The translations under genes and the position numbers were made by a program. Positions 23,396-36,603 of a stretch of DNA of 64,000 bases are shown here, piece by piece. The notes below the pieces were generated by a model, which was given only the letters and a program-made list of their open reading frames with translations, was not told where the DNA came from and ran no database searches. Location of the stretch: contig CM076154.1 in NCBI GenBank assembly GCA_038025085.1, forward strand, positions 25,658,501-25,722,500, read 5' to 3'. Origin of the DNA: Tetragonia tetragonoides. Its lineage: Eukaryota; Streptophyta; Magnoliopsida; Caryophyllales; Aizoaceae. Each line of letters begins with the position of its first letter. Positions within the stretch are counted from its first letter, which is position 1.

Positions 23396-25905
23396 AAAGG
23401 TGGAGTTACAGCTGGATTACGAGTACAAATGCGTAAATGCATTCAAAACGCGTTGAAGATTGAGCTTTTAAAACGCCTCAATACATTCAAAAGCTTGAGT
23501 TGAAGCTTGTTTGTACTTGTAAACATCCTTGGTGTAGTTTCTCACTCAAATGAAGGCAAACAAAGCATTTGTGTGATTTCGCTTAATATACAACACAAAA
23601 GAACTCAATCTCTTTCACCCTAGTTGTAAGAGCTGTTAAAATGCGTAAATGCATTCAAACGGTTGAGTTAAAGCTTGTTTGTACTTGTAAACATCCTTGG
23701 TGTAGTTTCTCACTCAAATGAATGCAAACAAAGCATTTGGGGGCTTTCTCTTAATATACAACACAAAAGAACGCAATATCTTTCACCCTAGATGTAAGAG
23801 CTGTTAAACGCGTAAATGCATTCAAAAGGTGGAGTTAAAGCTTGTTTGTACTTGTAAACATCCTTTGTGTAGTTTCACACTCAAATGAATGCAAACAAAG
23901 CATTTGGGTGCTTTCTCTTAATATACAACACATAAGAACTCAATCTCTTTCACCCTTTTCGTGTGAGCTTTTAAAACACGTAAATGCATTCAAAAACATG
24001 AGTTGAAGCCTGTTTGTAGTTGTAAACATCCTTGGTGTAGTTTCAAACTCAAATGAATTTAAACAAAGCATTTGCGAGCTTTTTCTTAATATACAACACA
24101 AAAGAACTCAATCTCTTTTCGCCTAGTCGTAAGAGCTGTTAAAACGCATAAATGCATTCAAAAGCTTGAGTTGAAACTTTTTTTAACTTGTAAACATCCT
24201 TGGTGTAGTTTCTCACTCAAATTAATGCAAAGAAAGCATTTGGGTGCTTTTTTCTTATTATACAACACAAAAGACCTCAACTCTTTCACCCTAGTCGTAA
24301 GAGCTGTTAAAACGCGTAAATACCATTCAAAATTTTGAGTTGAAGTTTGTTTGTACTTGTAAATATCCTTGGTGTAGTTTCTCACTCAAATAATTGCATA
24401 CAAAGCATTTAGGTGCTTTCTCTTAATATACAACAGAAAAGAACTCAATCTCTTTCACCCTTTTCGTATGAGCTTTTAAAACGCGTAAATGCATTCAAAA
24501 GCTTGAGTTGAAGCCTGTTTGTAGTTGTCAACATCCTTGGTGTAGTTTCACACTCAAATGAATTTAAACAGAGCATTTGCGAGCTTTTTCTTAATATACA
24601 ACACAAAAGAACTCAATCTCTTTTCGTCTAGTCGTAAGAGCTGTTAAAACGCGTAAATGCATTCAAAAGCTTGAGTTGAAACTTGTTTGAACTTGTAAAC
24701 GTCCTTGGTGTAGTTTCTCACTCAAATTAATGCAAAGAAAGCATTTGGGTGCTTTCTCTTAATATACAACACAAAAGACCTCAACTCTTTCACCCTAGTC
24801 GTAAGAGCTGTTAAAACGCGTAAATACATTCAAAATTTTGAGTTGAAGCTTGTTTGTACTTGTAAACATCCTTGGTGTAGTTTCTCACTCAAATAAATGC
24901 AAACAAAGCATTTGGGTGCTTTCTCTTAATATACAACAGAAAAGAAGTCAATCTGTTTCACCCTAGTCGTATGAGGTTATAAAACGCGTAAATGCTTTCA
25001 AAAGCTTGAGTTGAAGGTTGTTTGTACTTGAAAACATCCTTGGTGTAGTTTCTCCCTCAAATGAATGCAAACAAAGCATTTGGGTGCTTTCTCTTAATAT
25101 ACAACACAAAAGAACTCAATCTCTTTCAGCCTAGATGTAAGAGCTGTTAAATTTGCGTAAATACATTCAAAAGGTGGAGTTAAAGATTGTTTGTACTTGT
25201 AAACATCCTTGGTGTAGTTTCTCACTCAAATGAATGCAAACAAAGCATTTGGGTGCTTTGTCTTAATATACAACACAAAAGACCTCAATCTCTTTCATCC
25301 TAATCGTAAGAGCTGTTAAAACGCGTAAATACATTCAAAAGCTTGAGTTGAAGCTTGTTTGTACTTGTAAACATCCTTGGTTAACTTTCTCACTCAAATC
25401 AATGCAAACAAAGCATTTGGGTGCTTTCTCTTAATATACAACACAAAAGAACTCAATCTTTTTCACCCTAGTCATATGAGCTTTTAAAACGCTTAAATGC
25501 ATTAAAAAGCTTGAATTCAAGCTTGTTAACTATAAACATCCTTGGGGTAGTTTCACACTCAAATGAATGTAAACAAAGCATTTGCGAGCTTTTTCTTAAT
25601 ATACAACACAAAAGAACTCAATCTCTTTTCTTAAAACGCGTAAATGCATTCAAAACCTTGAGTTAAAACATGTTTGTACTTGTAAACATCCTTGGTGTAG
25701 TTTCTCACTCAAATGAATGCAAACAAACCATTTGGGTGATTTCTCTTAACATACAACACAAAAGAACTTAATCTCTTTCACCCTAGTCGTATGAGGTTTT
25801 AAAATGCTTAAATGCAATAAAAAGCTTCAGTTGAAGCTTGTTTGTACTTGTAAACATCGTTGGTGTAGTTTCTCACTCAAATGAATGCATACAAAGCAAC
25901 CAAAA

Positions 25906-26017
25906 GCTTTGTTTGCATTCATTTGAGTGAGAAACTTAACCAACGATGTTTACGCGTTTTAAGCAGTTTCTTAATTTTGTTTGCATTCACCTTTTGAATT
26001 TACAAGTACAAACAATC
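25906..26017 (+). repeat. Inverted 110-bp module, copy 1
   Basis: A plus-oriented piece inside minus satellite. GCTTTGTTTGCATTC, GAGAAACTTAACC and GATGTTTACGCGTTTTAA are fused to CAGTTTCTTAATTTTGTTTG, then ATTCACCTTTTGAATTTAC and ACAAACAATCAAA. The joint GTTTACGCG skips over half a monomer, and CAGTTTCTTAATTTTG is not part of the standard monomer. Further full copies lie at 27051, 28533, 34340, 36491, 38137 and 46139, with partial ones near 48081 and 63855. Confidence 0.92.
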
Positions 26018-27050
26018 AAAAGAATGCAAATCAAGCATTTGGGTGCTTTCTCTTAATGTACAACACAAAAGAACTCAATCTCCTTCACCTAGATGTAAGA
26101 GCTGTTAAAACGCGTAAATGCATTCAAAAGGTGGACTTAAAGCTTGCTTGTACTTGTAAACATCCTTGGTGTAGTTTCTCACTCAAATGAATGCATACAA
26201 AGCATTTGGGTGCTTTCTCTTAATATACAACACAAAAGAACTCAATCTCTTTCACCCCTTTCGTATGAGCTTTTAAACCGCGTAAATGCATTCAAAAGCT
26301 TGAGTTGAAGCCTATTTGTAGTTGTAAACATCCATGGTGTAGTTTCACACTCAAATGAATTTAAACAAAGCGTTTGCGAGCATTTTCTTAATATACAACA
26401 CAAAAGAACTCAATCTCTTTTCGCCTAGTCGTACGAGCTGATAAAACGCGTAAATGCAATCAAAAGCTTGAGTTGAAACTTGTTTGAACTTGTAAACATC
26501 CTTGGTGTAGTTTCTATCTCAAATTAATGCAAAGAAAGCATTTAGGTGCTTTCTCTTAATATACAACACAAAAGACCTCAATTCTTTCACCCTAGTCGTA
26601 AAGGCTTTTAAAACGCGGAAATACATTCAAAATTTTGAGTTGAAGCTTGTTTGTACTTTTAAACATCCTTGGTGTAGTTTCTCACTCAAATAAATGCAAA
26701 CAAAGCATTTGGGTACTTTCTCTTAATATACAACAGAAAAGAACTCAATCTCTTTCACCCTAGATGTAAGAGTTGTTAAAACGCGTAAATGCATTCAAAA
26801 GGTGGAGTTAAAGCTTGTTTGTACTTGTAAAGATCCTTGGTGTAGTTTCTCACTCATATGAAAGCAAACAAACCATTTGGGTGATTTCTCTTAACATACA
26901 ACACAAAAGAACTCTATCTCTTTCACCCTAGTCGTATGAGGTTTTAAAATACTTATATGCAATAAAAAGGTTCAGTTGAAGCTTGTTTGTACTTGTAAAC
27001 ATCGTTGGTGTAGTTTCTCACTCAAATGAATGCATACAAAGCAACCAAAA

Positions 27051-27162
27051 GCTTTGTTTGCATTCATTTGAGTGAGAAACTTAAGCAAGGATGTTTACGC
27101 GTTTTAAACATGTCTTTATTTTGTTTGCATTCAGCTTTTGAATTTACAAGTACAAACAATCA
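27051..27162 (+). repeat. Inverted 110-bp module, copy 2
   Basis: Same fusion as copy 1, here with AAGCAAGGATGTTTACGCG and CATGTCTTTATTTTG as local differences. Preceded, as in other copies, by minus DNA ending ATGCATACAAAGCAACCAAAA, so the flank was copied along with the module. Confidence 0.9.
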
Positions 27163-28532
27163 AATGAATGCAAATAAAGCATTTGGTTGCTTTCTCTTAA
27201 TATACAACACAAAAGAACTCAATCTCTTTCACCCTAGATGTAAGAGCTATTAAAACGCGTAAATGCATTCAAAAGGTGGAGTTAAAGCTTGTTTGTACTT
27301 GTAAACATCCTTGGTGTAGTTTCTCACTCAAATAAATGCAAACAAAGCATCTGGGTGCTTTCTCCTAATATACAACAGAAAAGAACTCAATCTCTTTCAC
27401 CCTAGATGTAAGAGTTGTTAAAACGCGTAAATGCATTCAAAAGGTGGAGTTAAAGCTTGTTTGTACTTGTAAAGATCCTTGGTGTAGTTTCTCACTCAAA
27501 TGATTGCAAACAAAGCATTTGAGTGCTTTCTCTTAATATACAACACAAAAGACCTCAATCTCTTTCACCCTAATCGTAAGAGCTGTTAAAACGCGTAAAT
27601 ACGTTCAAAAGCTTGAGTTGAAGCTTGTTTGTACTTGTAAACATCATTGGTTAAGTTTCTCACTCGAATGAATGCAAACAAAGCATTTGGGTGCTTTCTC
27701 TTAATATACAACAGAAAAGAACTCAATCTGTTTCACCCTAGTCGTATGAGGTTTTAAAACGCGTAAATGCATTCAAAAGTTTGAGTTGAAGCTTGTTTGT
27801 ACTTGTAAACATCCTTGGTTAAGTTTCTCACTCAAACGAATGCAAACAAAGCATTTGGGTGCTTTCTCTTAATATACAACACAAAAGAACTCAATCTTTT
27901 TCCCCCTAGTCATTCGAGCTTTTAAAACGCGTAAATGCATTCAAAAGGTGGAGTTAAAGCTTGTTTGAACTTGTAAACATCCTTGGTGTAGTTTCTCACT
28001 CAAAAGAATGCAAACAAAGCATTTGGGTGCTTTCTCTTAATATAAAACACAAAAGACCTCAATCTCTTTCACCCTAGTCATATGAGCTTTTAAAACGCGT
28101 AAATACATTCAAAAGATTGAGTTGAAGCTTGTTTGTACTTGTAAACATCCTTGGTGTAGTTTCTCACTCCAATGAATGCAAACAAAGCTTTTGGGTGCTT
28201 TCTCTGAAAATACAACACAAAAGAACTCAATCTCTTTCACCCTAGTCGTATGAGGTTTTAAAACACGTATATGCATTAAAAAGCTTGAATTGAAGCTTGT
28301 TTGTACTTGTAAACATCGATGGTTAAGATTCTCACTCAAATGAATGCAAACAAACCATTTGGGTGATTTCTCTTAACATACAACACAAAGGAACTCAATC
28401 TCTTTCACCCTAATCGTATGAGGTTTTAAAATGCTTAAATGCAATAAAAAGGTTCAGTTGAAGCTTGTTTGTACTTGTAAACATCGTTGGTATAGTTTCT
28501 CACTCAAATGAATGCATACAAAGCAACCAAAA

Positions 28533-28645
28533 GCTTTGTTTGCATTCATTTGAGTGAGAAACTTAACCAAGGATGTTTACGCGTTTTAAACAGTTTCTTA
28601 ATTTTGTTTGCATTCACCTTTTGAATTTACAAGTACAAACAATCA
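28533..28645 (+). repeat. Inverted 110-bp module, copy 3
   Basis: Same fusion and same left flank (GCATACAAAGCAACCAAAAG) as copies 1 and 2. Right flank returns to minus satellite with ATGAATGCAAATAAAGC. Confidence 0.9.
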
Positions 28646-30759
28646 AATGAATGCAAATAAAGCATTTGATTGCTTTCTCTTAATATACAACACAATAGAA
28701 CTCAATCTCTTTCACCCTAGATGTAAGCGCTTTTAAAACGCGTAAATGCATTCAAAAGGTGGAGTTAAAGCTTGTTTGTACTTGTAAACATCCTTGGTGT
28801 AGTTTCTCACTCAAATGAATGCAAACAAAGCATTTGGGTGCTTTTTCTTAATATACAACACAAAAGACCCCAATCTCTTTCACCCTAGTCATATGAGCTT
28901 TTAAAACGCGTAAATACATTCAAAAGCTTGAGTTGAAGCTTGTTTGTAATTGTAAACATCCTTGGTGTAGTTTCTCATTCCAATGAATGCAAACAAAGCA
29001 TTTGGGTGCTTTCTTTGAAAATACAACACAAAAGAACTCAATCTCTTTCACCCTAGTCGTATGAGGTTTTAAAACGCGTATATACATTCAAAACCTTGAG
29101 TTCAAGCTTGTTTGTACTTGTGAACATCCTTGGTTAAGTTTCTCACCCAAATGAATGCAAACAAAGCATTTGGGTGCTTTCTCTTAATATACAACACAAG
29201 AGACCTCAATTTTTTCACCCTACTCGTAAGAGCTGTTCAAACGCGGAAATACATTCAAAATTTTGAGTTGAAGCTTGTTTGTACTTGTAAACATCCTTGG
29301 TGTACTTTCTCACTTAAATAAATGCAAACAAAGCATTTGGGTGCTTTCTCTTAATATACAACAGAATAGAACTCAATCTCTTTCACCCTAGATGTAAGAG
29401 CTGTTAAAACGCATAAATGCATTCAAAAGGTGGAGTTAAAGCTTGTTTGTACTTGTAAAGATCCTTGGTGTAGTTTCTCACTCAAATGATTGCAAACAAA
29501 GCATTGGGGTGCTTTCTCTTAATATACAACACAAAAGACCTCAATCTCTTTCACCCTAATCGTAAGAGCTGTTAAAACGCGTAAATACATTCAAAAGCTT
29601 GAGTTGAAGCTTGTTTGTACTTGTAAACATCCTTGGTTAAGTTTCTCACTCAAATGAATGCAAACAAAGCATTTGGGTGCTTTCTCTTAATATGCAACAG
29701 AAAAGAACTCAATCTGTTTCACCCTAGTCGTATGAGGTTTTAAAACACGTAAATGCATTCAAAAGCTTGAGTTGAAGCTTGTTTGTACTTGTAAACATCC
29801 TTGGTTAAGTTTCTCACTCAAATGAATGCAATCAAAGCATTTGGGTGCTTTCTCTTAATATACAACACAAAAGAACTCTATCTTTTTCACCCTAGTCATA
29901 TGAGCTTTTAAAACGCGTAAATGCATTCAAAAGGTGGAGTTAAAGCTTGTTTGTACTTGTAAACATCCTTGGTGTAGTTTCTCACTCCAATGAATGCAAA
30001 CAAAGCATTTGGGTGCTTTCTCTTAATATACAACAGAAAAGACCTCAATCTCTTTCACCCTAGTCATATGAGCTTTTAAAACGCGTAAATACATTCAAAA
30101 GCTTGAGTTGAAACTTGTTTGTACTTGTAAACATCCTTGGTGTAGTTTCTCACTCCAATGAATGGAAACAAAGCTTTTGGGTGCTTTCTCTAAAAATACA
30201 ACACAAAAGAACTCAATCTCTTTCACCCTAGTCGTATGACGTTTTAAAACGCGTATATGCATTAAAAAGCTTGAGTTGAAGCTTGTTTGTACTTGTAAAC
30301 ATCCTTGGTTAAGTTTCTCACTCAAATGAATGCAAACAAAGCATTTGGGTGCTTTCTCTTAATATACAACACAAGAGACCTCAATTCTTTCACCCTAGTC
30401 GTAAGAGCTGTTAAAACGCGGAAATACATTCAAAATTTTGAGTTAAAGCTTTTTTTGTACTTGTAAACATCCTTGGTGTAGTTTCTCACTTAAATAAATG
30501 CAAACAAAGCATTTGGGTGCTTTCTCTTAATATACAACACAAAGGAACTCAATCTTTTTCACCCTAGTCATATGAGCTTTTAAAACGCGTAAATGCATTC
30601 AAAAGGTGGAGTTAAAGCTTGTTTGTACTTGTAAACATCCTTGGTGTAGTTTCTCACTCAAATGAATGCAAACAAAGTATTTGGGTGCTTTCTCTTAATA
30701 TACAACACAAAAGACCTCAATCACTTTCACCTTAATCGTAAGACCTGTTAAAACGCGTA

Positions 30760-33700
30760 AATACATTTAAAAGCTTGAGTTGAAGCTTGTTTGTACTTGT
30801 AAACATCCTTGGTTAAGTTTCTCACTCAAATGAATGCAAACAAAGTATTTGGGCGCTTTCTCTTAATATACAACACAAGAGACCTCAATTCTTTCACCCT
30901 AGTCGTAAGAGCTGTTAAAACGCGGAAATACATTCAAAATTTTGAGTTGAAGCTTGTTTGTACTTGTAAACATCCTTGGTGTAGTTTCTCACTTAAATAA
31001 ATGCAAACAAAGCATTTGGGTGCTTTCTCTTAATATAGAACAGAATAGAACTCAATCTCTTTCACCCTAGATGTAAGAGCTGTTAAAACGCATAAATGCA
31101 TTCAAAAGGTGGAGTTAAAGCTTGTTTGTACTTGTAAAGATCATTGGTGTAGTTTCTCACTCAAATGATTGCAAACAAAGCATTTGGGTGCTTTCTCTTA
31201 ATATACAACACAAAAGTACTCAATCTCTTTCACCCTAATCGTAAGACCTGTTAAAACGCGTAAATACATTCAAAATTTTGAGTTGAAGCTTCTTTGTACT
31301 TGTAAACATCCTTGGTTAAGTTTCTCACTCAAATGAATGCAAACAAAGCATTTGGGTGCTTTCTCTTAATATACAACACAAAAGAACTCAATCTGTTTCA
31401 CCCTAGTCGTATGAGCTTTTAAAACGCGTAAATGCATTCAAAAGGTGGAGTTAAAGCTTGTTTGTACTTGTAAACATCCTTGGTGTAGTTTCTCACTTAA
31501 ATGAATGCAAACAAAGCATTTGGGTGCTTTCTCTTAATATACAACACAAAGGAACTCAATCTTTTTCACCCTAGTCATATGAGCTTTTAAAACGCGTAAA
31601 TGCATTCAAAAGGTGGAGTTAAAGTTTGTTTGTACTTGTAAACATCCTTGGTGTAGTTTCTCAATCAAATGAATGCAAACAAAGCATTTGGGTGCTTTCT
31701 CTTAATATACAACACAAATGACCTTAATCTCTTTCACCCTAATCGTAAGACCTGTTAAAACGCGTAAATACATTCAAAAGCTTGAGTTGAAGCTTGTTTG
31801 TACTTGTAAACATCCTTGGTTAAGTTTCTCACTCAAATAAATGCAAACAAAGCATTTGGGTGCTTTCTCTTAATATACAACAGAATAGAACTCAATCTCT
31901 TTCACCCTAGATGTAAGAGCTGTTAAAACGCATAAATGCATTCAAAAGGTGGAGTTAAAGCTTGTTTGTACTTGTAAAGATCCTTGGTGTAGTTTCTCAC
32001 TCAAATGATTGCAAACAAAACATTTGGGTGCTTTCTCTGAAAATACAACACAAAAGAACTCAATCTCTTTCACCCTTGTTGTATGACGTTTTAAAACGCG
32101 TATATGCATTAAAAAGCTTGAGTTGAAGCTTGTTTGTACTTGTAAACATCCTTGGTTATGTTTCTCACTCAAATGAATGCAAACAAAGCATTTGGCCGCT
32201 TTCTCTTAATATACAGCACAAAAGAACTCAATCATTTTCACCCTAGTCATATGAGCTTTTAAAACGCGTAAATGCATTAAAAAGCTCGAGTTGAAGCTTG
32301 TTTGTACTTGTAAACATCCTTGGTTAAGTTTCTCACTCAAATGAATGCAAACAAAGCATTTGGGTGCTTTCGCTTAATATACAACACAAGAGACCTCAAT
32401 TCTTTCACCCTAGTCGTAAGAGCTGTTAAAACGCGGAAATACATTCAAAATTTTGAGTTAAAGCTTGTTTGTACTTGTAAACATCCTTGGTGTAGTTTCT
32501 CACTTAAATAATTGCAAACAAAGCATTTGGGTGCTTTCTCTTAATATAGAACAGAATAGAACTCAATCTCTTTCACCCTAGATGTAAGAGCTGTTAAAAC
32601 GCATAAATGCATTCAAAAGGTGGAGTTAAAGCTTGTTTGTACTTGTAAAGATCCTTGGTTTAGTTTCTCACTCAAATGATTGCAAACAAAGCATTTGGGT
32701 GCTTTCTCTTAATATACAACACAAAAGTACTCAATCTCTTTCACCCTAATCGTAAGACCTGTTAAAACGCGTAAATACATTCAAAAGCTTGAGTTGAAGC
32801 TTGTTTGTACTTGTAAACATCCTTGGTTAAGTTTCTCACTCAAATGAATGCAAACAAAGCATTTGGGTGCTTTCTCTTAATATACAACAGAAAAGAACTC
32901 AATCTGTTTCACCCTAGTCGTATGAGGTTTTAAAACGCGTAAATGCATTCCAAAGCTTGAGTTGAAGCTTGTTTGTACATGTAAACATCCTTGGTTAAGT
33001 TTCTCACTTAAATGAATGCAAACAAAGCATTTGGGTGCTTTCTCTTAATATACAACACAAAAGAACTCAATCTTTTTCTCCCTAGTCATATGAGCTTTTA
33101 AAACGCGTAAATGCATTCAAAAGGTGGAGTTAAAGCTTGTTTGTACTTGTAAACATCCTTGGTGTAGTTTCTCACTCAAATGAATGCAAACAAAGCATTT
33201 GGGTGCTTTCTCTTAACATACAACACAAAAGACCTCAATCTCTTTCACCCTAATCGTAAGACCTGTTAAAATGCGTAAATACATTCAAAAGCTTGAGTTG
33301 AAGCTTGTTTGTACTTGTAAACATCCTTGGTTAAGTTTCTCACTCAAATGAATGCAAACAAAGCATTTGGGTGCTTTCTCTTAATATACAACAGAATAGA
33401 ACTCAATCTCTTTCACCCTAGATGTAAGAGCTGTTAAAACGCATAAATGCATTCAAAAGGTGGAGTTAAAGCTTGTTTGTACTTGTAAAGATCCTTGGTG
33501 TAGTTTCTCACTCAAATGATTGCAAACAAAGCATTTGGGTGCTTTCTCTGAAAACACAATACAAAAGACCTCAATATCTTTCACCCTTGTCGTATGACGT
33601 TTTAAAACGCGTATATGCATTAAAAAGCTTGAGTTGAAGCTTGTTTGTACTTGTAAACATCCTTGGTTAAGTTTCTCACTCAAATGAATGCAAACAAAGC

Positions 33701-33810
33701 ATTTGGCTGCTTTCTCTTAATATACAACACAAAAGAACTCAATCATTTTCACCCTAGTCATATGAGCTTTTAAAACGCGTAAATGCATTCAAAAGCTTGA
33801 GTTTAAGCTT
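30760..33810 (-). repeat. 1511-bp (9-mer) higher-order repeat, two tandem copies
   Basis: Variant positions repeat at offset 1511 (9 x 168 minus 1): ACAAGAGACCTC at 30875 and 32386, CAATCTGTTTCACC near 31390 and 32901, CGTAAGACCTGTT near 31744 and 33255, and AATCATTTTCACC near 32231 and 33742. Copies differ in places (one has AAAAGGTGGAG where the other has CCAAAGCTTGAG), so some monomers have since been converted. Similarity stops near 33810. Confidence 0.9.
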
Positions 33811-34339
33811 GTTTGTACTTGTAAACATCTTTGGTGTAGTTTCTCACTCAAATGAATGCAAAGAAAACATTTGGGTGCGTTCTCTTAATATACAACCCTA
33901 AAGAACTCAATCTCTTTCACCCTTGTCGTATGAGCTTTTAAAACGCTTAAATGCATTCAAAAGCTTGAGTTGAAGCTTGCTTGTAGTTGTAAACATTTGC
34001 GAGCATTTCTTTTAATATACAACACAAAAGAACTCTATCTCTTTTCGCCTAGTCGTAAGAGCTGTTAAAACGCGTAAATGCATTCAAAAGCTTGAGTTGA
34101 AACTTTTTTGTACTTGTAAACATCCTTGGTGTAGTTTCTCACTCAAATGAATGCAAACAAACCAGTTGGGTGATTTCTCTTAATATACAACACAAAAGAA
34201 CTCAATCTCTTTCACCCTAGTCGTATGAGGTTTTAAAATGCTTAAATGCAATAAAAAGCTTCAGTTCAAGCTTGTTTGTACTTGTCAACATCCTTCGTGT
34301 AGTTTCTCACTCAAATGAATGCATACAAAACAAGCAAAG

Positions 34340-34452
34340 GCTTTGTTTGCATTCATTTGAGTGAGAAACGTAACCAAGGATGTTTACGCGTTTTAAACAG
34401 TTTCTTAATTTTGTTTGCATTCACCTTTTGAATTTACAATTACAAACAATCA
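34340..34452 (+). repeat. Inverted 110-bp module, copy 4
   Basis: Same fusion as copy 1. This copy has GAGAAACGTAACC, shared only with the copy at 36491, in keeping with their joint duplication in the 2.15-kb repeat. Confidence 0.9.
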
Positions 34453-36490
34453 AATGAATGCAAATAAAGAATTTGGGTGCTTTCTCTTAATATACAACAC
34501 AAAAGAACTCAATCTCTTTCACCCTAAATGTAAGAGCTGTTAAAACGCGTAAATGCATTCAAAAGGTGGAGTTAAAGCTTGTTTGTACTTGTAAAGATCC
34601 TTGGTGTAGTATCTCACTCCAATGATTGCAAACAAAGCATTTGGGTGCTTTCTCTTAATATACAACACAAAAGAACTCAATCTTTTTCACCCTAGTCATA
34701 TGAGCTTTTAAAACGCGTAAATGCGTTCAAAAGGTGGAGTTAAAGCTTGTTTGTACTTGTAAACATCTTTGGTGTAGTTTCTCACTCAAATGAATGCAAA
34801 CAAAGCATTTGGGTGCTTTCTCTTAATATACAACACAAAAGACCTCAATCTCTCTCACCCTAGTCATATGAGCTTTTAAAACGCGTAAATACATTCAAAA
34901 GCTTGAGTTGAAGCTTTTTTGTACTTGTAAACATCCTTGGTGTAGTTTCTCACTCCAATGAATGCAAACAAAGCTTTTCGGTGCTTTCTCTGAAAATACA
35001 ACACAAAAGAACTCAATCTCTTTCACCCTAGTCGTATGAGGTTTTAAAACGCGCATGTGCATTAAAAAGCTTGAGTTGAAGCTTGTTTGTACTTGTAAAC
35101 ATCCTTGGTTAAGTTTCTCACTCAAATAAATGCAAACAAAGCATTCGGGTGCTTTCTCATAATACACAAAACAACTCAATCTTTTTCACCCTAGTCATAT
35201 GGGCTTTTAAAACGCGTAAATGCATTCAAAAACTTGAGTTTAAGCTTGTTTGTACTTGTAAACATCTTTGGTGTAATTTCTCACTCAAAATGAATGCAAA
35301 GAATACATTTGGGTGCGTTCTCTTACTATACAACACAAAAGAACTCAATCTCTTTCACCCTTGTCGTATGAGGTTTTAAAACGCTTAAATGCATTTAAAA
35401 GCCTGAGTTCAAGCTTGTTTGTAGTTGTAAACATCCTTGGGGTAGTTTCACACTCAAATGAATGTAAACAAAGCATTTGCGAGCTTTCTCTTAATATACA
35501 ACACAAAAGAACTCAATCTCTTTTCGCCTAGTCGTAAGAGCTGTTAAAACGCGTAAATGCATTCAAAAGCTTGAGTTGAAACTTTTTTGTACTTGTAAAC
35601 ATCCTTGGTGTAGTTTCTCACTCAAATAAATGCAAACAAATCATATGGGTGATTTCTCTTAATATACAACACAAAAGAACTCAATCTCTTTCACCCTAGT
35701 CGTATGAGGTTTTAAAATGCTTAAATGCAATAAAAAGCTTCAGTTCAAGCTTGTTTGTACTTGTAAACATCCTTGGTTAAGTTTCTCACTCAAATTAATG
35801 CAAACAAAGCATTTGGGTGCTTTCTCTTAATATACAACACAAAAGAACTCAATCTTTTTCACCCTAGTCATATGAGCTTGTAAAACGCGTAAATGCATTC
35901 AAAAGCTTGAGTTTAAGCTTGTTTGTACTTGTAAACATCTTTGGTGTAGTTTCTCACTCAAATGAATGCAAAGAAAACATTTGGGTGCGTTCTCTTAATA
36001 TACAACACTAAAGAACTCAATCTCTTTCACCCTTATCGTATGAGGTTTTAAAAAGCTTAAATGCATTCAAAAGCTGGAGTTCAAGCTTGTTTGTAGTTGT
36101 AAACATCCTTGGGGTAGTTTCACACTCAAATGAATGTAAACAAAGCATTTGCGAGCTTTCTCTTAATATACAACACAAAAGAACTCAATCTCTTTTCGCC
36201 TAGTCGTAAGAGCTGTTAAAACGCGTAAAGGCATTCAAAAGCTTGAGTTGAAACTTTTTTGTACTTGAAAACATCCTTGGTGTAGTTTCTCACTGAAATG
36301 AATGCAAACAAACCATTTGGGTGATTTCTCTTAATATACAACACAAAAGAACTCAATTTCTTTCACCCTAGTCGTATGAGGTTTTAAAATGCTTAAATGC
36401 AATAAAAAGCTTCAGTTCAAGCTTGTTTGTACTTGTAAACATCCTTTGTGTAGTTTCTCACTCAAATGAATGCATACAATGCAACCAAAA

Positions 36491-36603
36491 GCTTTGTTTG
36501 CATTCATTTGAGTGAGAAACGTAACCAAGGATGTTTACGCGTTTTAAACAATTTCTTAATTTTGTTTGCATTCACCTTTTGAATTTACAATAACAAACAA
36601 TCT
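36491..36603 (+). repeat. Inverted 110-bp module, copy 5
   Basis: Same fusion, with GAGAAACGTAACC as at 34340 and small differences near the end (ACAATAACAAACAATCTAA). Confidence 0.9.

Larger units (their letters stand above)
23396..28645 (-). repeat. Satellite block, minus, with three inverted 110-bp modules
   Basis: About 30 minus monomers, interrupted by plus-oriented modules at 25906-26017, 27051-27162 and 28533-28645. CTCGCAAATG-type cassettes in minus orientation occur near 24040-24160, 24560-24650 and 25490-25640. No gene is seen. Confidence 0.92.
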
